Shown here piece after piece: positions 11,098-22,100 of a stretch of 64,000 nt of DNA. The stretch's first letter is position 1; every line of letters begins with the position of its first letter. Origin of the DNA: Hofstenia miamia (lineage: Eukaryota; Xenacoelomorpha; Acoela); NCBI GenBank assembly GCA_004352715.1, contig SCFE01000064.1, positions 1,029,591 to 1,093,590 of the forward strand, read 5' to 3'. The notes below the pieces were generated by a model that ran no database searches, was not told the origin of the DNA, and worked only from the letters and a program-made list of their open reading frames with translations. The position numbers were made by a program, and so were the translations under genes.

Positions 11098-12508
11098 ATG
11101 ACTGGTTCGAAGAGTCGCCGTGGTTACACCGTATCAAATCCCGACCCACCTGGAGCCGAACACTTGATCCAATGTACTAACGATGGATGTGAAGTTTGGT
11201 CCGCGCCTGACTACCAACAAAGATCTCTAAAGAATTCAAAGACAAGGCTTTCCTGTGTGACTACTGTACAGCCGAGCAATGCTCTGCTGTATGGAAAAAA
11301 TTAGCAACTGATCAAAGCCTAAATCAAAGACATTCACAGATATCACGAAGGATCAGGAAAAGTGAGCAAATTCCATGAAAGCTGAATTAATAGATGAAGT
11401 ACAGAACAAAAAGAAGGAACGAGCCAAGTGGGTTTGCTTTGAACTTAGACTCCCAATCCGATGTTAAACTAGTGACTGACATTTACAACCAGCTGAATCT
11501 TCCTCTAGACGGTAAGCTAGAAGTGAAACGCATTGACAAGTAGAAACCTGTAGCGCAAGTGAAGTTCTCAGACTTAAAGACTAAATCTGCTCATTAAAGG
11601 AAGTAAGTTCCTCAATTTTATATTCATCAATCCTGATTATACACCATTGCAACAAAAAACAACAATTCATGCTTCGGGAAGAACTAAGGAAAGTGTGATC
11701 AGAATTTCCAAACCAACGATGGATAATTTCACAAAAAAGTTCATTTTTACCTCTAAATGACCAATACAGCAGATTACTTCATTTCTGACAATAAACGCGA
11801 GGTCAATTGCGAAACATAATGCTATGGATTGTCTGAGAGCAGCAGCAGTAACAGTCGCACAGCTGTTCATAATAGCGATAGTTGAATCGTGGTTAAAAGT
11901 GGAGGTCTTCTGACATACATCCGCAGTGGCATAGATGTTCAAAATATGATTGAGAGCAGTACTGAATCACACATGGAGTCCCAAAACTATTGGTAAGCGA
12001 ATCTTGCTCCTTGCTTCTGGTTATCACCCACCAAGCCCTGATTACTGCAGTGCAGAGCTAGTTGAAACAATCTCTTACAAGAAGGAATATATATCACGGT
12101 TATAACAGGTGATCTCAACACTCTTGATTATCGACATTGACCAGATGGAGTAACTCTCTTGACGTATTTCTTACAAACAAGCCGCTTTACTTCAAATCAC
12201 AAGTGTTCAAACCAGCAGTACTCAGCGACCACAAAGCAATTCTAAAAGAACCCCTGGGCGAACTCATATCAAATCAGTCTCCTAAAATGAGCAAACATTG
12301 TGCCAAACCTCAGAGTCATGGTGATTATAGACCAGTTTTAGTCACATCTGTGATAGCCCGCTTGTTTGAAAGAGTAATACTTTCAAAGTATCTCGAAACA
12401 GCTGTCCCCCGAGTCCTTCTTAAAGACCAGTTCGCATTTAGAAAGAAAATCTCCACTGAATATGCTTTGCTACAAATCCAACACATAATAGCAAAAAAAT
12501 CTTTATAA
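11098..12508 (+). pseudogene. LINE relic (ORF1 fragment, endonuclease, start of RT)
   Basis: From 11098 a frame contains HLIQCTNDGCEVW, a Cys-containing segment that could come from ORF1. Near 12000-12130 decayed endonuclease coding includes GYHPPSPDYCSAEL and ITGDLNTLD. At 12137-12505 follow SNSLDVFLTNKP, a SDHKA endonuclease end and the RT start YRPVLVTSVIARLFERVI and KDQFAFRKKIST. Numerous stops and frameshifts occur. It ends abruptly at 12508, where an antisense LINE piece begins. Confidence 0.7.
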
Positions 12509-12524
12509 AAAAATTGTCCGTTTG

Positions 12525-12790
12525 TTAGAACATTTCACAATCGATAATGCAATTAGGCAGGCCATCAATAAGCAGTATAAGCAGCAATGGCCCCAGAACA
12601 CGGCCCTGGGGAACGCCGCTAGTAACATTGACGCTACTGGAAATAGTTAACTCATTACGGACATTTTGTCAAGTATAAAGCAAACAGGTCAATAAAATCT
12701 TGGTCAAAGCCGAGTTTAACGAGCTTGATCAGGAGGTAGTCATGACGGACTTTGTCGAATGCTGGAACTGGATTCAAGGTTGGAAGCAAT
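12525..12790 (-). pseudogene. LINE RT palm relic, antisense
   Basis: Minus-strand reading gives AFDKVRHDYLLIKLVKLGF (RT motif A region) and then SGVPQGRVLGPLL (motif B). The two blocks are in the right order and about the right distance apart. The sequence is GC-richer than its surroundings. It lies head to head with the plus-strand LINE relic at 11098-12508 and might be its inverted downstream part or a separate insertion. Confidence 0.75.
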
Positions 12791-13165
12791 AAATTTCCTT
12801 AGTCTTATATAGCCTATATGTAAAAAAATAATAAAATAGGAATATTAAATACTACACATGAGATCTGGTGATATACTTAATACTATCATATAGCAGTAAA
12901 TGATTTGAATCGAACATGCGAATACATAGAATCATGATGGGTAAAAAATCACAGTAAATATCGCAACAATTGTAATGCTCATCAAAATATAATAACATTT
13001 ATTGCTAAGATACACTGTCATAAAAGCGAAAACCTACGCGAATTATTGCCTCGAAAAGTAAGTTGATATAGCTGTAGTTGCGTATTATCAGCAGGTTAAT
13101 CATTTAAGATATTTCAACGAATCACATAAAGCGAGATTAGTATCAGTAATTTGCACAATTCGTTT

Positions 13166-13540
13166 TTAAATTTTCCTAGCGCAAGAGTAGTTTTTTACTC
13201 TAAATCCATTGTGAGTAAGAGTAAGGTTTATCAAATCACATTTATTTAAATTTGCACTATTACCATTGGTATATTGCTCGAAACACCTACAACTTTAAGT
13301 CGCTTTCAAAAAAAATTTATTAGTGAACCCAGATTTAATTCCACCATAATTTGAGCTACTGAAATATACAGATGACTTACTGTCTTGATTCATATGCTCT
13401 TTCTGCAAACATTTCATCATTCTAAACAATAAAATATTAAAATGAAATTGCAATAGACATACCCGAATTCTAAATTCTTGCTTTGCTACATGATGTTGAA
13501 GAGATTTGCTGATAGGCTTGTGTTCTAGGTGTACAGCCAT
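13166..13540 (-). CDS. candidate small host gene, three exons
   Basis: Predicted exons on the minus strand are 13540-13463 (ATG, 26 codons), 13421-13381 (41 nt) and, less surely, 13286-13166 (to TAA). The first intron, 13462-13422, is 41 nt, runs from gtatgt to tttag, and matches in size and style the short introns of the transporter gene. The donor after exon 2 is gtaagt. The ATG sits 10 nt after an acceptor-like ttttccttag, suggesting a 5'-UTR intron or spliced leader. The product (about 79 residues, beginning MAVHLEHKPISKSLQHHVAK) is hydrophilic and I do not recognise it. Reading straight through the first intron gives an alternative 81-codon frame, which lacks splice support. Exon 3 is the weakest part. 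Confidence 0.45.
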
Positions 13541-13559
13541 TTTCTTGTTTCTAAGGAAA

Positions 13560-16240
13560 ATGTATATATATAAATAATTTTTAATTTATTATTTAATTGA
13601 AAAATTGTTATTTAAATTAAAGACTAAAAACAATGCAAACTGATGTTTACAAATATAATATTATTTTTTAAGTACATATAACTGGACATAGCTAATCCTA
13701 TTATTTTTAAAATTTTGGTTTTTCCACGTGTAAATACTAAATACTTGCTTACAGTACATTAAATTAGTCTATTTATTTGAAATGTTTTAGTAGTTTCCAA
13801 TATTTTTTAAGGAGAAATAGATTTTCTTGTGCACCTTTAAAGTAGTGAAATCGTCGTACTTTTAAGAATCTTGAAACTAATCAATTCAAAATTTATTGCT
13901 GTATTTCGTTAAGCAATATGCTGCACATTAACTTCTAGTTCTAGTCCATTTAATTTTAAATTTATCAAAATCTACAATGTCAACTAGAACATTTGGCCGA
14001 GCCACATTGTTTGTTCCCATTATTGCACTTACGGATCCCAAGGTTATGATTTGCCACTAGTTTAAATACTGGTTTCACTTCAAGTGCACGGCCATTCATG
14101 TATATAACAAGTACTGAAAATATTTGGTTGCTTTGGTTTAAAAACATTTCCACGGCCGGTAAAAATGTTCCTGAACTTGTAAGAAACAACTTTCTCCATC
14201 GAGCAACTGATTGCTGCAGTCCACAAATCTATGAAGGGGTACAATAATATTACCTTCGATGATTTCAAATCAATTTACGATGTTTACCTTACGCTTTAAC
14301 AAAATCATTTAACTGTCTACGAAACTCCCACACATCCGCTAAGAAGTTTTTAAATATTTGTACGCCTAAGTTCAAATCACTGGCATTCAATGTCTTGTGA
14401 GGTAAGTTCCGTTAATTTTGCTAGTCAGTATGAACAAAGGCCCTTATATTATTAGTCTTAACCAATCGGAGGAATTTTGAAAAAGTATTTTCAAAAGCAG
14501 AGAATCTTCTATCAAAGGGAGGTGATCCCAAAATGCGAATTAGAAATCTGCATTTAGAATTTTTCAAGGAAGGCAAATAGCAACCTTCAACATAAAGCAC
14601 AGTTTGTATTGTTGTTAATAAATATTCGATCACGTAAAATCACAGAGCCTAAGTTGCAACATATTGATACAATGAAACCTAAAAATGCATCTCAGTGCCA
14701 TAGTTTTTCAATTTTTAAAATTTAAAAATTTAAAAATTGTTTTGATTTATCAATAGGTTCAATGTTGAGAACGTGATAGAGGCAAAATTCCATCATGTTC
14801 AATTAACATAGGCCTTGTGACTGAAATAGGGCGTAAAGAGGAGTCCTCTTAACCAGTTATCATCGTGATTAAACATTGCTTAGTTCTGAGAAGTATGGCA
14901 TTGGTGGCATTGGTGCCAATTATATAAACCACTTTTTGTTGAGCTGCTCACGCTACGAAATCATTCTGATAATTTTTAAACGAACTTGACATCAATTTCC
15001 ATGCGGCAAATATTACTCTAATTAGTCTTTTCAAATGCAGCACGCACGATAAAACACAACTTGAATTTATTTTTATGTTAAGTCTTAAAGAATTCTCAAA
15101 CACTTTTGCTATTGCGGCTGATCTTAACAATCGATCACTTGGGTATTATATCAGTAGCTTGTTGGGAATCATAGTAGGAAGGCCATAAGGCTAATTAATT
15201 GTTGGATCGATTGCTCTAATTGAGACTGGTTGCATGATTTTCAAATCCCTATTATTGTCATTGAGAAGTTGCTTCAAATTGTTCACTCAATTTTTTTATC
15301 TAACCCTTCATGTTAATCTATTGTAGCTGAAGATATATGCTCCTATAAAAAGTCAAATTTATGCTGGTAGTAAGTTTTTATCACACAACACAATAAATTC
15401 TTATATATCAGACTTAGCCAGATCTTAGTTCCTTAAATTGTTTTCAGCGATAAGCAGTTCAACGTTATCAACAATGATGGGTCAAGGCTGACACTTGTGA
15501 TCTTACAGACAATAGAAAAATATATACTGAGGAAAACTTGAAGCCACGCCTGCCGCCATCAGATCTAGCATCACGTGGGTTTCCGGACCTGTTCATAATT
15601 AGTGTTTTTAGATTAGAAAGTCAGATGTTATTTTCTGATTCTTAGCATTCTTATATTGCAGAGTTGAACTTGAAGTAATATCGAATAAATTTATTTGTTT
15701 GCAAGACCTTCTGAGAAGTTCCATATATGCAATTTATTGCATGTTCGCATACGTCTTTTAACTAATGAAATGAAGTATTTTCAATCAGAAGCATTTTCTT
15801 TCCGATTAAGCTCATCGCCTCAATCAAATAAGACATTTGCCAATCTCTGCAATACGCATATCCCATTTTGTAAATTCGTAAATTATTTTCACTTTAAAGT
15901 GTTCAATAATGTCAATGTCTTATTTCCCTGTGATGGCAACAACTGCTTTCGAGATTAAGAAAAAGCGAAAACGTAAAACTGATAGTTTTCTTATAATCTT
16001 CTTATAACGAATGCTACTAAAACACATGTATACTATTTGTAGTCTGCTTTTGTTGCAATTGTAGGAGCAGCTTTTGGAAGACTCCCAAATTGAAATTCTA
16101 TTTTCTTACAGAAATATATTTATCCTAAATTCCTAATGCTTACAATCCGCATTGACTTGAAGTTTATTTTTTCAGAATGTAATTTGTGGAACCATTTTAG
16201 ACGGTTTTTGAAAGTCGAATTTATAGTTTCAAATTTTTTA
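13560..16240. other. no recognised gene
   Basis: AT-rich DNA with several short open frames on both strands (13980-14268, 14421-14633, 14948-15130, 15695-15958). None shows a known domain. The region 13980-14640 is slightly less AT-rich and could be a decayed transposon, but no terminal repeats or family motifs were found. Confidence 0.35.
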
Positions 16241-16243
16241 GTA

Positions 16244-16850
16244 CAGGGTGCCCAGCAAAAAGTCAAGAAATTTGCAAACTCTTTCAAAATCGCTTTATTA
16301 AATTAATAAACATAAATCAAAAAGTGTACAGGGAAGAAATGTGCCCTCAAATGTTTAACGACATCAATGACGTTATGGGAAATTTGACCTGGACGTGGCA
16401 ACAAGATGGTGCTAAGCCTCACACTGCACATGAAACTGTGCTATGGCTCAGACGACATACTCCAAATTTCATCGAACCTAGTGACTGGCCATCAAAGAGT
16501 CCGGACCTCAATGTGTTGGACTATTGCATATGGAGTATCCTTTTGAAAGAAGTTCAATCACAACGTTCACAAATCATCAGCATTGACGATTTAAAGTTTG
16601 TTCTTACGAACGCCTGGAATTCGATCGATCAAGTTACAATTCAACGGGCAATAACTACATGGCAGAAAAGACTCCAATCTTGTTATGACAGTGATGGCTC
16701 ACATTTCGAACATTTCCTCTGAACTCTTTCATTGTAATATTCAATAAAACATTAAAAAGTTTAATGTTAATCAGTTAGTTATGTTTATTAATTTAATAAA
16801 GCAATTTTGAAAGAGTTAGCAAATTTCTTGACTTTTTGCTGGGCACCCTG
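16244..16850 (+). mobile_element. compact mariner/Tc1-type element with 72-bp inverted repeats
   Basis: The ends 16244-16315 and 16779-16850 are inverted repeats of 72 bp with two mismatches, beginning cagggtgcccagcaaaaagt. They are flanked by TA on both sides (16242-16243, 16851-16852), the target duplication of Tc1/mariner elements. The 607-bp element carries only the C-terminal part of a transposase, so it is an internally deleted copy. High identity of the two ends suggests fairly recent activity. Confidence 0.92.
16324..16722 (+). pseudogene. mariner-type (DD37D) transposase, C-terminal part
   Basis: The open frame of 132 codons contains WQQDGAKPHTA (second catalytic Asp) and WPSKSPDLNVLDYCIW (third catalytic Asp in LDY). 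I count 37 residues between the two Asp, the DD37D spacing described for maT-like elements. The N-terminal DNA-binding half and the first catalytic Asp are missing because the left terminal repeat joins directly to the middle of the gene. The frame itself has no stop before its natural end, so a truncated protein could be read, but not an active transposase. Confidence 0.85.
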
Positions 16851-17156
16851 TATTTTTAATTTTTCTAGTTTTTCAAATGATATCCGTGCTATTAGACATA
16901 TTTCGTTTGTCCCAGGCGTATATCTTAGTAAATGTAGGGTATATTTTTTAGGAAATTTTCAATTATATTTGACTAAAAAGAAACAATGACATTTAAATTA
17001 TCTGGTTTGAAGTTATAAGAGCTCTTCTATATGATATTTTTGTTTTCCATGTTTTCAGAAAAAATTGCAGGTTTGAAAAAGATTTCAATTTCAGAGTTAC
17101 TATGGCAATCGACAGACTAAACAGTGAGTGAAGCCACAATCCGGGTTCGGTTCTCA

Positions 17157-17319
17157 CCCCCCCCCCCCCCCCCNNNNNNNNNNNNNNNNNNNNNNNNNNN
17201 NNNNNNNNNNNNNNNNNNNNNNNNNNNNNNNNNNNNNNNNNNNNNNNNNNNNNNNNNNNNNNNNNNNNNNNNNNNNNNNNNNNNNNNNNNNNNNNNNNNN
17301 NNNCCCCCCCCCCCCCCCC
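17157..17319. repeat. poly-C tract around a 130-N gap
   Basis: Seventeen C before and sixteen C after Ns at 17174-17303. A homopolymer on both sides of a gap usually marks a sequencing or assembly break. Confidence 0.85.
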
Positions 17320-17549
17320 ACTTTTAAGTGTGATTACTAATGAGAATTCTCTGGCGCCTCTGTCATGCAATTGCTGATCTGTGTTGAGTCTGATCAGCCG
17401 TGTGAAGCTGAATACCGAATTTCCGTTGAGACTTACTTAATGAGCGCCTGCTTTAACCAAGACCTACTGTGACACAGAAAATGCTACCCTTGACCTATCC
17501 ATATCCTTAAAGCAAGAGTTTTCCCTGTAGATCATTGCTTTACAAGAAA

Positions 17550-18520
17550 TTACTTAAATATGGCGTTAGTCAAGATGCAGTGAAGTTTAAAATAAGTTTT
17601 CTCGAAAATGGATATCAGTCTATTAAAAAACCAATGCATGTCCAGTTTAAAGCTTAAAAAATAGAGGTATCCCTATAGGGTCTATTCTAGGTCCCATTTT
17701 GTTTTCACTTTTCGTAAGCGATTTAAAAGATCCTTTTAACAAGTTCCGTGTTGTGCAACATGCGGGCGATACATGTATTTACACAAAAATACATGTACAA
17801 AAGTCTTAAATGATGAACTTTCAACTCTACAAAGTTCGTCCAAACGAAATAAACTTACTTTAAATCTAGAAAAGTCACAATTTGCATTGCTTCATACTTC
17901 ATTTAAGGAAGAAGGCTCAAATTGTTCGCTCCACATAGGCAATACAAAAATACCGATTTTTACTGAAGTAACGTATCTTGGACTCTCCTTCAATAAAAAT
18001 TTGAATTTCTCTGGATTTTTAAATGGTAAAATTCGCAAATAGGCAGCATTTAATTCAAAATTAAGCATTAAGGTTTTCATTCCCGCACCCTTCTTGATTA
18101 ACTGTGTACGCTCTCATATTTGCAGAATTATTAACTATGGGGCACTTTTGACTGTAGGTACTCATAATATCAAGTAGAATGCTATTGATAAGATTTCGAA
18201 CTGGACAATACAAACATTAGCCGGCTTAACTAAATTTGCCCATATTTCCCCATTTTATCAAAAATATAAAATAAAACCATCTAATTATGTTTTGTATTTG
18301 TCCTATGTATATTTTATGAACATTGGCTTTTATTCGGAAAATTGTAAATACTTGAAAAAAGGTTTAAGAAGTAATTCTTTCCCTATTAAGGCTTCTGAAA
18401 TTTACAATGAAATGCCTAAGGTATTTCGATTCGTTTAACAATCTAAGACTATATTAAGAAATTATTTTATAGAAGAGATTACAAAAAGGAAGAGTATTCC
18501 CATAATTTCGAAGTCGATTA
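17550..18520 (+). pseudogene. LINE relic, RT palm to C-terminus
   Basis: Plus-strand decayed coding shows RGIPIGSILGPILFSLFVSD (motif B) and then VVQHAGDTCIY, where the YADD box has become HAGD. A 17773-18039 frame follows with LTLNLEKSQFALLH and TYLGLSFNKNLNF, the usual RT palm-to-thumb order. NYGALLTVG and NAIDKISNWTIQTLAGLTKF lie further downstream. Stops separate the blocks. The family differs from the CR1-type LINE at 48-53 kb. Confidence 0.7.
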
Positions 18521-19090
18521 ATTACTCACTAATTGTTTTGTTTATTTGGAATCAAATCAAACTGTTTTGGAGTTTATAGTATGCAAATAAATTGCTTAAA
18601 TTCTAGCTCAGGGACTCCATACAGTGACACGACTTTAAATACTCAGGCGCCGCCACATGAAGGCTGCCTTACTATGACGGGTTGGGGTGTACTGTCCTTT
18701 GGATTTACTAGTAATCTAATCGATTAAAGTACAAAAGAATATAGTCACATAAACGCAGGCAAGAAAAGTTTAAGAAGAACCATAAAAATCTTTGAAGAAA
18801 TGGGCATAAAATTTATTAAAGAATTTGTAAACTGGAACTAATACATGGCTTAAAACTAAAAAAACATTCTGGTTTCTGTGATAGTTGCATATAATATGAC
18901 CCGCTTCGCACGAACTTCTAGTGGAATACATATTATAAAGTAAGATGAAACTTTTGATATTTGGATAGTAAGCAGGGAACCTAAAATACATGTAGTTTTA
19001 ATATTTATATATTTGGCCATCTAGTATTTCATTGTTCCGTAATTTATTCTTTAAGATTTCATAAATATTTGTCATTTTTAAGTTACTGCG
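18520..19090. other. upstream region of the transporter gene
   Basis: No recognised gene. The last bases before the ATG read catttttaagttactgcg, so an acceptor-like tttttaag lies 8 nt upstream of the start. No promoter element can be assigned with confidence. Confidence 0.35.
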
Positions 19091-19195
19091 ATGTCTGCTG
19101 GTGGTGGCTCAAAGAGTTCAATACAGGTTTTTGCCAATATTTTCATTGCATTCATTGGTGCTGGAGTTTTGGGGCTTCCATATGCTTTTAAAGAA
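19091..19195 (+). CDS. transporter exon 1
   Basis: ATG start, 35 codons, phase 0 donor (gaa|gtataa). Encodes MSAGGGSKSSIQVFANIF and the conserved glycine-rich helix FIGAGVLGLPYAFKE. The following intron is 41 nt. Confidence 0.9.
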
Positions 19196-22100
19196 GTATA
19201 ATTTGATGCTAGTTTAGTTGATTATTATTTGCTTAGGCAGGGATATTGGAAGGAACCTTTATAATGTTGCTCGTTGGCTTTTTAAGGTAAGGTGATGAGA
19301 AAGCTTAAATTAATTTTTATTTTAGTGTAAAATCAATGCTTTTGCTAATTGATTGTAAATATGAGTTAAAAGGAACTACCAAAAGTCATAAATTAAATGA
19401 ATTCCACAGCAGTCTCATTCATGATAGCTCAAATGATGTGACTTTTTCTCAGAGGAAACGAAAGGTATGTGACCTCGTTTTTTTATGAAAATAATCATTT
19501 TTTAGTTTGACTCTGGAAGACTAAGAGAGGTACTTTGTATATAATTAAATGATATTTACTTAATTTTAGTTAATGGATAAAGAAATTGAATACAGCGATC
19601 TTGGTAATAATTTATTTAATTCATAATGCAATATGCTTAAACCAACTAAAACTAGTTTCTCGTGTATGAACCCTTCAAACATCCATTATCAGTGCTTGAG
19701 CTCGTAAATTTATATTATAATTTTTGTTCTCTAGGAATGTACTATTCTAAAAAAATCCAACAAAAATTTAAAGAAATTTTGACGTAATTTTATATATTTC
19801 CTATTTTATACTTTATATCTTCAAAATCAATCGAAATAAGTTTATCGGTAAGACTGCAATTGTTCTCTACGAAGTTCTATTTTAATTATCCAGTTTGCAC
19901 AACTGTAGTTTATTTTGGAAGCATTAACCACGCACGCAAATATTATTAAGTTATGTTAGATTAGAATTGACGTCATTAATTTAATAAAGTTTTCAGCACA
20001 ACACTTATATCCTTTGAAAATACAAATTGTGAGAAAACTATGCATGTTATGAACAATAGTAAAATATACATTATGCACAAAAAGTACTAAATTTTGTAAT
20101 ATTTATTAACTAATAGAAACCTTTCGACTTTTGTAAAAAAAATTTGATCGGATAACTTTGAAATCATTGCATTTTCCTCCAATCTGATATCATATTTTGT
20201 ATTATGATGTTGTGTTTAGGTTTATATTCGATGGGCAGAAAAGGCAAACTACTTGTTGAAATTTGCATCATAGTTTCACAGTTGGGTTTGTTTTTCTAGA
20301 TAAATGAAGTCACTAATGCATAAAAATTTATGGATTGCCACTGGTTTTGAATCAGGTCACATTAAATCTCGTTTTAATTTTCCCACTACTTATTTAGGCA
20401 TTGCTATTTATACTGTAGAATATTACCTAATGATTGGTGAAAATACATCATAATAAACTGATGTCATCAAACCGTCAAAATGAAAACTATCACATCGTTT
20501 AAAATCCTATCCTTTTATGTAGAACAACAAATTTAAACAATGGATTTCTTGTCACGTGAAATCACGGAAGCAACTAAATTTGGTGTTATTTTGAAGAGCG
20601 TGATAGGGGTGTGACTACATTTGTTTTCGCAACTTTGAGCGCATTGAGCGATTTTGAAATGTCTCCTACTCTTTCCAATCAATTGTAAATGAACTCGTAT
20701 ATTTAATCAGTTTTTATTTTATCACGCGTTGCGTTGAAAGCACTTGAATACGTTTCATCCACTGCTTTGCTAGCATCTGTCATTACGAATTGATCACAGT
20801 CAGGACCAGCACATGTTCCTTCTCCAATTCTCAATATGACATTTAAACATATTAATTTATTACATATTTTGAATAATTCGATATTTTCTGTTTGCCCTCA
20901 ATTTATCGAGTGCATCAGAGATTTTCAGCAATTTATTTATAAAATGCACGTTCTCGCACATGATATATATTTATAAACTATTTTTAAAATATTGTCTAAT
21001 TACTTTATTTTCAATTTCTATGCTTTTCCACTTTATGTAAAAAATGCTTAAATTTAAAATAGTTGAATGTTCAAAATAAAGTTATTCTTAGGATTTTGCT
21101 GTGCTTATCTCATCTTTATTCAGGAGAACATCAATCACTACTTTCCATTCGCTAGGCAGTAAGTATTTTATATACAAATCTTTTCAAGAAGTTGTATCCT
21201 AATTTGACTCGTGTCAATGAAGCATAGAATCGTATGATATACATAATAATTTACTAGTATTTGAATGCTTTCCAAAACCAATTTGATCATACCTGATGTT
21301 TATAAGGTCGGGTAAATATTTTAAATTTACTTTTAGGCGTATTTATTGTGTTATTGATAAGGTTTCCTGATTTCAGTAGAATTACCATGACCTTTTGATT
21401 CTCGAAATTTCTAGTGATTCGATTACAGCAGATATTTAAGATCTAGAGATCTATAAACCTGATAATTACCAACCGTCAGAAATTATTACAGATTGGATTG
21501 TCGCGTAAACAACATTTTACAGAATGCACAAGTTTTAAATTAATATAAAAACTGCTTTATTAAAGTTCTTACATAGTGTTTGTTTTAAATCATAGGTGTG
21601 TATTTCGTTTGTTTTCGTTTCCATACTACCTTCAAAACAGTAAACTAAAGGATATAGTTTGGGCAATATTTCTATGTTCCATTCATTTTTATATCATCAT
21701 TTTATAGATTTATAAATACAGTGTTAATATATGTAAGGCAATAGCTTCTGCTTTCAGAGATTTGATTTCACCAACCAAGTCTACTAAAAAGAACTATGGG
21801 AAGAATTTCAATAAAAACTTTTCGATATTTTATGTCCCGCGGGGACAAGTCCCATTGAACCCCTATTCTTCAAAAGTTCTTCATTATTTCATTTCCTCTT
21901 CAATGTGAATGCATAAATTGATATCATATAAAACCTAAAATTATTGTAATTTAATAAATATATTTTAGTCTGTAATTCAAATAGCGCTATACATATAATT
22001 GTATATATGTCTATTACAACTTACTGTGCACAGAGAACTCTTAATTTCTGGTATCCTGAGTTTGGACTTAACCAAGATTCATGGAAAAATGCAGGAAAAG

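Noticed and set aside
11098-12790. Head-to-head LINE pieces as a twin-priming product
   Set aside because: Along the plus strand the sense 5' part precedes the antisense 3' part, the reverse of the twin-priming arrangement, and no 3' end is present.
17124-17340. Poly-Pro or poly-Gly proteins across the poly-C gap
   Set aside because: Homopolymer and Ns only.
21605-21690. Possible transporter exon in the interval after exon 7
   Set aside because: An acceptor is present, but no frame gives the expected hydrophobic helix ending before SLMADF, and no donor in the right phase.
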